In this document: positions 15,157 through 22,295 of the stretch, one piece after another
How the letters are laid out: each line of letters opens with the position of its first letter
Numbering within the stretch: the stretch's first letter is position 1
Assembly: GCA_000437235.1 (NCBI GenBank)
Contig: FR897022.1
Span: forward strand, 1 to 26,367
Length of the DNA: 26,367 nt
Direction of reading: 5' to 3'
DNA from: Coprobacillus sp. CAG:826
GTDB taxonomy: Bacteria; Bacillota_I; Bacilli_A; RFN20; CAG-826
Program-made: the position numbers and the translations under genes
Notes under the pieces: generated by a model
Databases searched by the model: none
What the model was told of the DNA's origin: nothing
The model's input: only the letters and a program-made list of their open reading frames with translations

Positions 15157-17027
15157 AGATTCTCTCTCCTTTTAATCATCATTAATAAAATAGCGATGTC
15201 AGCAGGATTTACTCCACTAATACGAGAAGCTTGTGATAAAGTACGAGGATGGATATCATGAAGTTTTTGTCTAGCTTCTAACGCTAAACCATCCATATGA
15301 AGATAATCTAAATCATCTGGTAATTTAATGGCTTCCCATTTTTGGAATTCTAGGGCTTCTTTTTTTTGCTTTTCAATATAGCCTTCATATTTCACCATGA
15401 TTTCTAATTGATGAATACCTTCTTCATCTAAATCAATATCATCTAATTCATGAATAAAAGGCTTTAAGCCTAAATAACTGACATTCGGTCTTCTTAAAAG
15501 TTCTAACGCTAAAATACCGCCTTTTAAGGGTTCATAACCAATCGATACTAAATATTTTTCTAATTCTTTTCCCGTACCTAAATAGGTTTCATGAAGAATC
15601 TTTAAAATTTGTTGAATGGCTTTCTTTTTATCGACGAACTTTTGATATCTTTCCTCAGAAATTAAGCCCAGTTGATGACCATATTCCGTTAAACGTAAAT
15701 CAGCGTTATCGTGACGTAATAACAAACGATATTCGGCACGAGAAGATAATAACCGATAAGGTTCTTTGGTTCCTTTCGTTACTAAATCATCAATCATTAC
15801 GCCAATATATGCTTCGTCTCTTCTTAAAACAAAAGGCTCTTGTTCACGAATACGAAGTACAGCATTAATACCGGCCATAATACCTAAGCCAGCAGCTTCT
15901 TCATAACCGGAAGTACCCACAATTTGACCAGCGCCATAGAGTCCTGGCCACGCTTTGATCATTAAACTACTATCAAATTGAGTAGGCTCAATAGCGTCAT
16001 ATTCAATCGCATAAGCGTATTTTAAAATCTTACAATTTTCTAATCCAGGAAGAGAACGAATCATTTTTTCTTGTACCCATTCTGGCATAGAAGTTGAAAA
16101 GCCTTGAAGATAAGTTGAATTCATTTGTAATGATTCCGGCTCTAAGAAAAGTTGATGCCGAGGTTTATCTTTAAAACGAACAATTTTGTCTTCAATACTT
16201 GGGCAATAACGAGGTCCAATACCATGTACCATTCCCCCATACATTGCCGATTCTTTCAAGTTTTCTTGAATGATTCGATGGGTTTCTGGTGTGGTATAGA
16301 TTAAATAACAAGGAACTTGTTCCTCTAAAGGTTTAAACGTGTGCGTGGTATAAGAAAAGGCTAAATTTCCTGGTGTACCATATTGCGGTTCTGCTTTTGA
16401 AAAATCAATAGAATCCGTTTGAATTCTAGGTGGTGTTCCCGTTTTTAAACGGAATAAACGAATGCCCATACTGGCTAAATAAGGGCTTAACCCTAAAGAA
16501 GGTTTTTCCCCATCAGGTCCAGCACTTCTAGACGTATGACCCACTAAAATTTGTGATTCCATATAAGTGCCTGTAGTTAAAATAACCGCTTTTGATTCAT
16601 AAGAAGTTCCATCACTTAGTTTCACGCCAAAAACATGATGATCATCATGAAGAATTTCCGTCACCATGCCTTCTTTTACTGTTAAATTTTCACAATGTAA
16701 CGCTAAGCTTTGCATATAAGCTGGATAGGTTCTTTTATCGGCTTGCGCCCTTAAGCATTGGACACCGGGACCTTTACCCGTATTTAGCATTTTCATCTGC
16801 AAATACTCATGATCTGCACCGATTCCCATCATGCCACCTAGCGCATCAACTTCACGAACAACGATACCCTTTGCTGATCCCCCAATCGAAGGATTACAAG
16901 GCATATTGGACATCATTTTAATATTTAAAGATAAAAGGAGTGTCTTTGCTCCCATGTGCGCGCTCGCCATTGCGGCTTCCATACCGGCATGGCCACCACC
17001 CACAACAATTACATCATAAGAAAGCAT
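15153..17027 (-). CDS. mnmG: tRNA uridine-34 carboxymethylaminomethyl synthase, MnmG subunit
   Basis: MnmG (GidA) is the FAD-binding subunit that with MnmE makes cmnm5U at wobble position 34 of some tRNAs. The FAD motif GGGHAG occurs at residues 10-15, the conserved MPCNPSIGG near 42-50 and the family's G-T-P-P-R region near 194-198. The 624 residues match the family. The start overlaps the sufB stop (TAATG), so it is tied to the SUF operon; GGAAGG before the stop may act as its binding site. Its C-terminus overlaps rsmG. Confidence 0.98.
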   Translation of the reverse strand: MLSYDVIVVGGGHAGMEAAMASAHMGAKTLLLSLNIKMMSNMPCNPSIGGSAKGIVVREVDALGGMMGIGADHEYLQMKMLNTGKGPGVQCLRAQADKRTYPAYMQSLALHCENLTVKEGMVTEILHDDHHVFGVKLSDGTSYESKAVILTTGTYMESQILVGHTSRSAGPDGEKPSLGLSPYLASMGIRLFRLKTGTPPRIQTDSIDFSKAEPQYGTPGNLAFSYTTHTFKPLEEQVPCYLIYTTPETHRIIQENLKESAMYGGMVHGIGPRYCPSIEDKIVRFKDKPRHQLFLEPESLQMNSTYLQGFSTSMPEWVQEKMIRSLPGLENCKILKYAYAIEYDAIEPTQFDSSLMIKAWPGLYGAGQIVGTSGYEEAAGLGIMAGINAVLRIREQEPFVLRRDEAYIGVMIDDLVTKGTKEPYRLLSSRAEYRLLLRHDNADLRLTEYGHQLGLISEERYQKFVDKKKAIQQILKILHETYLGTGKELEKYLVSIGYEPLKGGILALELLRRPNVSYLGLKPFIHELDDIDLDEEGIHQLEIMVKYEGYIEKQKKEALEFQKWEAIKLPDDLDYLHMDGLALEARQKLHDIHPRTLSQASRISGVNPADIAILLMMIKRRENL

Positions 17028-18427
17028 TAACCAACACTACCTTCCATATCCATTTTAATCAATTGATTGAGTTCTACGGCATATTCCATAGGAAGTTCTC
17101 TAGAGAATGGTTCAATAAAGCCCATAATAATCATTTGGGTTGCTTCTTTTTCACTAATTCCACGAGACATGAGATAGAAGAGTTGTTCATCAGAAATCTT
17201 AGATACTGTTGCTTCATGCTCAATATATGCATCATCGTTTTGCATAACGTTCGTCGGAATTGTATCACTTCTAGAAGCATCATCTAAGATTAATGTGTCG
17301 CATTCTACGTGACTTCTGCATCCTTTTGCTAAAGGACCATGGAGTACTTTTCCACGGTAATTAGCGACACCACCATTACGAACGATGGATTTAGAAATAA
17401 TTGTAGAGAAAGTATCCGGTGCTAAATGAATCATACGGGCACCAGCATCTTGATATTGTCCTTTTCCTGCAACTGCGACAGAAATACAAGTTCCTCTTGC
17501 GCCTCTACCTTTTAAGATACAAGCAGGATATTTCATATTGACTTGAGAACCGATGTTTCCATCAATCCATTCCATTTGCGCATTTTCATAACAAACCGCT
17601 CTTTTGGTAACTAAGTTGACAATGTTATTCGACCAGTTTTGGACAGTAGAATAACGACATTTCCCACCTTTTAAAATAATGATTTCAACAACGGCGGCGT
17701 GTAAAGATTCTTTTGAATAGGTTGGGGCTGTGCAACCTTCGACATAGTGTACATCGGCGCCTTCATCCACAATAATGAGAGTACGTTCAAATTGTCCACT
17801 CTTTTCATTATTAATACGGAAGTAGGATTGAAGTGGCTTTTCTAAATGCACTCCTTTAGGAATGTAGATAAAAGATCCTCCTGACCAAACCGCGCCATTT
17901 AAGGCCGCAAATTTGTTATCACGATAATCTACTACGCTATTAAAGTATTTTTTAAATAATTCTGGACATGCTTTTAAAGCTGAGTCGGTATCTAAAAAGA
18001 TAACGCCCTTTTCTTGCACTTCTTTGAGCATGTTATGGTAAACGACTTCACTTTCGTATTGCGTGGAAACACCCGCTAAATACTTTTGTTCAGCTTCTGG
18101 AATTCCTAGACGTTCAAACGTTTCTTTAATGGTTTCTGGAACTTCATCCCAATCCTTTTCTACTTTTTCACTTGGGCGAATAAAGTAAGTAAAAGAACTA
18201 AAATCTAAGAAAGATAAATCTGGACCAAAAGAAGGCATTGGTAATTCATTAAAGGCTTTAAAAGCTTTTAAACGGAATTCAAGCATCCATTTGGGTTCAT
18301 GTTTATAGCGAGAAATATCTCTTATAGTTTCTTCGGTAAGTCCTTTTTTGGTTTTTAAAATCGAGACATCTTCATTTTTAAAACCATATTGATATTCTTC
18401 AGAAGGAAGTTTTTCTTCATGATCCAT
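17027..18427 (-). CDS. sufB: Fe-S cluster assembly scaffold SufB
   Basis: SufB forms the SufBCD scaffold on which Fe-S clusters are built. The 466-residue protein has the N-terminal FGPDLSFLDF region and the beta-helix core containing VEGCTAPTYS, plus a C-terminal segment GISEKEATQMIIMGFIEPF typical of SufB. I use the ATG at 18427, which overlaps the sufU end by 11 bases and has AGGAGG upstream; the frame is open to 18445, but those codons contain that site. It is the last suf gene and overlaps mnmG. Confidence 0.97.
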   Translation of the reverse strand: MDHEEKLPSEEYQYGFKNEDVSILKTKKGLTEETIRDISRYKHEPKWMLEFRLKAFKAFNELPMPSFGPDLSFLDFSSFTYFIRPSEKVEKDWDEVPETIKETFERLGIPEAEQKYLAGVSTQYESEVVYHNMLKEVQEKGVIFLDTDSALKACPELFKKYFNSVVDYRDNKFAALNGAVWSGGSFIYIPKGVHLEKPLQSYFRINNEKSGQFERTLIIVDEGADVHYVEGCTAPTYSKESLHAAVVEIIILKGGKCRYSTVQNWSNNIVNLVTKRAVCYENAQMEWIDGNIGSQVNMKYPACILKGRGARGTCISVAVAGKGQYQDAGARMIHLAPDTFSTIISKSIVRNGGVANYRGKVLHGPLAKGCRSHVECDTLILDDASRSDTIPTNVMQNDDAYIEHEATVSKISDEQLFYLMSRGISEKEATQMIIMGFIEPFSRELPMEYAVELNQLIKMDMEGSVG

Positions 18428-18872
18428 GGTGACATTCCTCCTCATCTTCTAATAATTCATGTAAACCACGCCAACCAATCGTTGCGCATTTAATACGGGA
18501 CGCTTGCTTGGCAGTATTAATGAAAACAATTGCTTCATCTAAAACTGATTCATCAAAAGGTTCTTCATGAATCATCTTTTGGAATTGTTCAATAATATAA
18601 TTAGCTTCTTCAGTTTTCTTTCCCATGACTAAATCCGTCATGATCGAAGTGGAAGCGGTTGAAATTGTACACGCTACACCATCAAAACATACATCTTGAA
18701 TAATACCATCTTTTTCTAAAAGATAGACGTAAATATCATCAATACAAGATGCAGAATCCATATGGATTACACGATATTCATCTTTATTTTCTGGCACTCT
18801 TTTATTATGGGGATGTTCATAATGATCCATAATAATAGCCCTCATCATTTGAGGATTAATTGAAATAGGCAT
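18417..18872 (-). CDS. sufU: SufU-type sulfur-transfer zinc protein
   Basis: SufU accepts persulfide sulfur from SufS for Fe-S assembly in Firmicutes. The 151-residue protein has the three expected cysteines at 43 (SCID, with Asp45), 68 (VACTIS) and 129 (IKCATIGW), the usual zinc ligand set. The first motif is SCID rather than the more common TCGD. The start lies inside the sufS end (17-base overlap), with a GGAGG site at the end of sufS. Confidence 0.94.
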   Translation of the reverse strand: MPISINPQMMRAIIMDHYEHPHNKRVPENKDEYRVIHMDSASCIDDIYVYLLEKDGIIQDVCFDGVACTISTASTSIMTDLVMGKKTEEANYIIEQFQKMIHEEPFDESVLDEAIVFINTAKQASRIKCATIGWRGLHELLEDEEECHHGS

Positions 18873-20085
18873 CTAAAAAGTCGCCTCCTGTCTTACATGC
18901 TTCCACTAACGCATCAATTTCTTCTTTCGTATTATAGAAATATATACTTGCGCGTACCGTCGCATGACATTTTAAGAAATCCATTAATATTTTAGCACAG
19001 TGTTGGCCACTACGGACACATACACCTTTCGAATTGAAATACGTTGCCGCATCTTGCGCAAAAACATCTTTCAAGTTAAAAGTAATAATACCACTTTCGG
19101 CATTACGATTATAAATCGTAATTCCTTCAACTTCTTCTAAACGTTGAATCGCATAAGCCCGTAATTCTTTTTCATAAGCCTCGATATTTTCCATACCGAT
19201 AGCAGTTAAATATTCAGCAGCTTTAGCTAAGCCTAATGCACCCGCAATATTTTGTGTTCCTGCTTCAAATTTTTGTGGTGGTAAAAGATAAGAAACTTCC
19301 CCGCACATATCAAAACGAGCGTTCATACCGCCACCAGACATTAAAGGATCCATTTTTTGTAATAATTCATATTTTCCATAAAGTACACCTGTACCGGTTG
19401 GACCGCACATTTTATGTCCTGAGAAAGCTAAAAAATCACAGTCCATATCTTTAACATTTGTAACTTGATGGGGTACGCTTTGCGCACCATCTACAATCAC
19501 GATAATGTTGTGTTCATGAGCGACTTTACAAATCGCTTTAATATCCACATGGAAGCCAAGAACATTCGTAACTTGAGCAATGGAAATAATTTTTGTATGT
19601 TCGGTAATTGATTTTTCTACATTTTCAATTATCAATCTTCCTTCTTCATCTAAAGGAATATAACCGATATGACAACCGATAGTTTCCGCCACTTTAAACC
19701 ATGGAAGTACATTTGAAGCATGTTCTGCCTGGGTTAAAAGTACTTCGTCATTGGAAGTTAAAAACTTCATACCATAACCATAAGCCACAAGATTTAAAGA
19801 CATGGAAGCACCGGAAGTAAATACTACTTCTTCAGGACGAGCATTAATAAACTTAGCTAATGTTTTACGCGCTTCTTCATAGCAGGTATCCACCATGTGT
19901 GCCAAATCATAATCGCCACGATGTGCATTTGCACAAAAATTATTATAATAATCATCCATCGCTTCGACCACACAGCGAGGCTTAAAAGTAGTTGCGGCAT
20001 TATCTAAATACACTAAAGGATGGTTCTGCATGCGTTTAGATGGATCTAGCATTGGAAAATCGGAACGAATTTTTTTAATATCCAT
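18856..20085 (-). CDS. sufS: Cysteine desulfurase SufS
   Basis: SufS is a PLP enzyme that takes sulfur from L-cysteine to give a persulfide and alanine. The PLP-binding lysine is K225 in FSGHKMCGPTG. The catalytic cysteine is C363 in VRSGQHCA, the SufS-type arrangement. The 409 residues fit class II desulfurases. It begins 1 base after the sufD stop, with an AAAGGAG site there, and overlaps sufU. Confidence 0.98.
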   Translation of the reverse strand: MDIKKIRSDFPMLDPSKRMQNHPLVYLDNAATTFKPRCVVEAMDDYYNNFCANAHRGDYDLAHMVDTCYEEARKTLAKFINARPEEVVFTSGASMSLNLVAYGYGMKFLTSNDEVLLTQAEHASNVLPWFKVAETIGCHIGYIPLDEEGRLIIENVEKSITEHTKIISIAQVTNVLGFHVDIKAICKVAHEHNIIVIVDGAQSVPHQVTNVKDMDCDFLAFSGHKMCGPTGTGVLYGKYELLQKMDPLMSGGGMNARFDMCGEVSYLLPPQKFEAGTQNIAGALGLAKAAEYLTAIGMENIEAYEKELRAYAIQRLEEVEGITIYNRNAESGIITFNLKDVFAQDAATYFNSKGVCVRSGQHCAKILMDFLKCHATVRASIYFYNTKEEIDALVEACKTGGDFLDAYFN

Positions 20086-20086
20086 A

Positions 20087-20893
20087 TTACTTCATTCTCC
20101 TTTCCATACATAAAGAAATTTCTTCTTGTATTTCTTTATCAAAGTAAGGAAGAATTGGCTTTAAATAGCCTAAGGTAATGAGTTGCTTAGCTTCTTCTTC
20201 ACTTAATCCACGTGAAGTTAAATAGAACAAGTGATCATCATTTACACGACCAACCGAAGCAGCGTGTGAAGCAGCAATATCATTTTCATCAATCTTTAAA
20301 ATTGGACTAGCAAAAGCTTGACAATGGGGATCAAACACCATGATTTTTGCATTTTGATGGGTTTCTGCACGCTTTGCACCATGTAAAATATGACCAACAC
20401 CAGAGAAAACAAGGCGTGAATTCCCTTCACATACGCCATAGTTATTCATGGTAGCGGTCGTATTGGGTGCTTGATGGATAAAGGATACAGAAAACTCTTT
20501 TTTATCCGTTTCTGTCGCTAATGTCGCTAAATGGAATAAGCAAGAAGCGCCTTCTTCTTGTAATTCGAATAATAAAGAATCATTTTTATTTCCACAAGAA
20601 AAATCAGCACATGCGGCAATGACATGCGCGTCTTTATGAATCACGAATTTTCGATTTGAAGATTCTGCGTCTTCTAAGGTAGCAATGGCTAAATGTAAAA
20701 TGGCTCTTTTAGCAATATGATACTCGACTGGGTGCGAAGGACTACCGATTTCTAGAAGTGACACTTCATTTCCTTCTTCAACGCAAATCTTTTCAACTTT
20801 TTGGTTTTCATTCCAATCCATTTGGTATTGAGAAGCATTTGGTTTTAAAGAAATTGTCACTTTATCTGTGGGGATAAATACTTTATTTTCCAC
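20087..20893 (-). CDS. sufD: Fe-S cluster assembly protein SufD (short form)
   Basis: SufD is the SufB homologue that completes the SufBCD complex. Only the core and C-terminal part is recognisable, including the region around HILHGAKRAETHQNAKIMV, a conserved AASHAASVGRVNDDHLFYL and GLSEEEAKQLITLGYL. At 268 residues it is clearly shorter than Bacillus SufD (437); the N-terminal part is missing or reduced. The start is a GTG overlapping the sufC end by 11 bases, with an AAGGAAG site upstream. Position between sufC and sufS supports the call. Confidence 0.92.
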   Translation of the reverse strand: MENKVFIPTDKVTISLKPNASQYQMDWNENQKVEKICVEEGNEVSLLEIGSPSHPVEYHIAKRAILHLAIATLEDAESSNRKFVIHKDAHVIAACADFSCGNKNDSLLFELQEEGASCLFHLATLATETDKKEFSVSFIHQAPNTTATMNNYGVCEGNSRLVFSGVGHILHGAKRAETHQNAKIMVFDPHCQAFASPILKIDENDIAASHAASVGRVNDDHLFYLTSRGLSEEEAKQLITLGYLKPILPYFDKEIQEEISLCMERRMK

Positions 20894-21713
20894 TTTTTAA
20901 AACTTCCTTCGTTGCACAAGATCCAATGGAAACGTCTTTCATTTCCAAATCTTCTTTTTCGATTTGAATGCCCAGTTCAGTACGAATCCATTCATAACCT
21001 GTTTGATCGATTTTTTTAATAATTTCTGGTCCACCTTCTACCGCAATACGGCCATTAATCATAACCGCAACACGGGTAGGATGAATTAAATCATAGAGTC
21101 TAGCATAGTGAGAAATGACTAAAAAGCTACAAGCAGTTTCTTGCTTCATTTTAACAATGGCTTCCGCTACAATTTGTAAAGCATCAACATCTAAACCAGA
21201 ATCGATTTCATCTAACATAGCAAAGGCGGGTTGAAGTAAAATCATTTGTAGAATTTCATTTCTTTTCTTTTCACCACCAGAGAAGCCTTCGTTCAAAGAA
21301 CGATTAGCCATATCAAGTGGAATTTTTACTTCATTAGATGCATTTTCTAAAGCGCGATAGAATTGGAATAGTGAGATTGGTTTTTCTCTTCTAACATTCA
21401 TAGCCGCCTTTAAAAAATCAGCGTTCACAACACCAGGAACTTCAGAAGGATATTGAAAGGCTAAAAAGAGCCCTGCTCTAGATCTTTCATCAACACTCAT
21501 TGATAAAACATCTTTGCCATCAAGGGTAATGGTTCCTTCCGTTACCACATATTTTGGATGTCCCATAATGACATTGAGTAATGTCGATTTTCCGTGTCCA
21601 TTAGGGCCTAATAACGCTAAAGTTTCATGATCACTAAGCGTCAAATTTACTCCTTTAAGAATTTCTTTTTCTTCCACTTTAACGTGAAGATTTTTGATTG
21701 ATAATACTGCCAT
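20883..21713 (-). CDS. sufC: Fe-S assembly ATPase SufC
   Basis: SufC is the ABC-type ATPase that drives conformational change of SufBCD. Walker A GPNGHGKS is at 36-43, the signature region FSGGEKKR near 144, and the Walker B region FAMLDEID follows it. The 276 residues include a tail of about 25 residues after the usual end of the family. It is the first gene of the suf operon, behind a recognisable promoter and a strong AGGAG site. Confidence 0.98.
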   Translation of the reverse strand: MAVLSIKNLHVKVEEKEILKGVNLTLSDHETLALLGPNGHGKSTLLNVIMGHPKYVVTEGTITLDGKDVLSMSVDERSRAGLFLAFQYPSEVPGVVNADFLKAAMNVRREKPISLFQFYRALENASNEVKIPLDMANRSLNEGFSGGEKKRNEILQMILLQPAFAMLDEIDSGLDVDALQIVAEAIVKMKQETACSFLVISHYARLYDLIHPTRVAVMINGRIAVEGGPEIIKKIDQTGYEWIRTELGIQIEKEDLEMKDVSIGSCATKEVLKSGK

Positions 21714-21744
21714 TCTTTATCACTCCTAAACATGGTCCTGTATT

Positions 21745-21773
21745 ATTTTACACTACTCTAGGTCACTCTACAA
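21745..21773 (-). promoter_or_regulatory. Promoter of the suf operon
   Basis: In minus reading, TTGTAG (21768-21773), a 17-base spacer and TAAAAT (21745-21750) lie about 32 bases before sufC. The spacer holds TAGAGT twice with a 10-base period (21765-21770 and 21755-21760). Confidence 0.6.
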
Positions 21774-21823
21774 ATAAAACGATAAAAAAATAATTTTTTT
21801 CTTTCTAAGGATACTTAGAAACA

Positions 21824-21852
21824 TAAAAAAAGAGCAAAGTTTTTCTTTGCTC
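21824..21852 (-). terminator. Terminator after the micro-ORF pair
   Basis: An 8-bp perfect stem (21832-21839 with 21845-21852) with a 5-base loop is followed by seven to eight T residues in minus reading. It ends the transcript of the two YjcZ-like genes before the suf promoter. Confidence 0.9.
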
Positions 21853-21862
21853 CCCTCTACAC

Positions 21863-21952
21863 TTAGCAGCCGCAGCCGAACCAACCGCCGCAACCAATAA
21901 TCACGAGTAAAATGAATAATACCAAGATAATGGCAAAGTAGTTATTTCCCAT
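21863..21952 (-). CDS. YjcZ-like sporulation micro-protein (29 aa)
   Basis: A perfect AAGGAGGTGA site stands before an ATG opening a 29-residue frame. It encodes a short polar start (MGNN), a membrane helix of about 15 residues (FAIILVLFILLVIIG) and a Gly/Cys tail (GCGGWFGCGC). This matches the tiny YjcZ-family proteins of sporulating Bacilli, whose functions are mostly unknown (one relative, SscA, aids spore-coat assembly). It is the second of a pair sharing a terminator. The short length makes it easy for gene finders to miss. Confidence 0.85.
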   Translation of the reverse strand: MGNNYFAIILVLFILLVIIGCGGWFGCGC

Positions 21953-21981
21953 TTTTGTCACCTCCTTTTTTCGCTCAATTC

Positions 21982-22083
21982 CTAAAATAAGCCGCCGTTA
22001 CCACAGCCGCAGCCTATGATAGCAATGAGAATAAAGAGAACAAGAATGAAGGCCCAGCCTCCACCGGTCGTATTTGTGTTCAT
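21982..22083 (-). CDS. YjcZ-like sporulation micro-protein (33 aa)
   Basis: An AGGAGG site precedes an ATG with a 33-residue frame. It has a Gly/Thr-rich start (MNTNTTGGG), one membrane helix (WAFILVLFILIAIIG) and a Gly/Cys tail (CGCGNGG). It is a paralogue of the 29-residue protein 29 bases downstream: FILVLFIL and IIGCG are shared. A sigma-K-like promoter lies about 25 bases upstream, suiting a late mother-cell spore gene. Function unknown. Confidence 0.85.
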   Translation of the reverse strand: MNTNTTGGGWAFILVLFILIAIIGCGCGNGGLF

Positions 22084-22106
22084 AGCAGTTCCTCCTATAT
22101 CCACGT

Positions 22107-22133
22107 TATACTATGCGCTTTCTATGAAAGGGT
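22107..22133 (-). promoter_or_regulatory. Candidate sigma-K-type promoter of the micro-ORF pair
   Basis: In minus reading, AC (22132-22133), a 16-base gap and CATAGTATA (22107-22115) fit the AC-N16-CATAnnnTA pattern of sigma-K promoters. No SigA-type alternative was found here. A 13-base palindrome AAAGGGTCCCTTT (22127-22139) overlaps the -35 region. Confidence 0.5.
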
Positions 22134-22227
22134 CCCTTTTGTTATTACAAAACTCCTTTTAGCGCCCAATTTTAATCGCGTTTGTATAGGTATTTCCAAA
22201 AGGCAAATAGAAAAATATAAATTTTTC

Positions 22228-22256
22228 TTGAAATACAAGGAAAGATTAGATAAAAT
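22228..22256 (+). promoter_or_regulatory. SigA-type promoter of the prsA-like operon
   Basis: TTGAAA (22228-22233), a 17-base spacer and TAAAAT (22251-22256) lie 40 bases before the start, which follows an AGGAGG site. Confidence 0.8.
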
Positions 22257-22295
22257 AACTATGCTATATTTTTATACAAGGAGGAAAAGCTGTAT

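Noticed and set aside
16592..17287. Plus-strand frames opposite mnmG and sufB
   Set aside because: They are shadows of conserved genes with no binding sites or promoter.
20209..20214. CACGTG core as a possible parS site inside sufD
   Set aside because: Only about 10 of 16 bases match the parS consensus, and the bases encode the conserved Ser-Arg-Gly of SufD.
21802..21821. TTTCTAAG-GATA-CTTAGAAA hairpin between the micro-ORF terminator and the suf promoter
   Set aside because: It is a perfect 8-bp inverted repeat, but with a broken T tail and no gene to serve; it may be a backup terminator and I cannot support a separate function.
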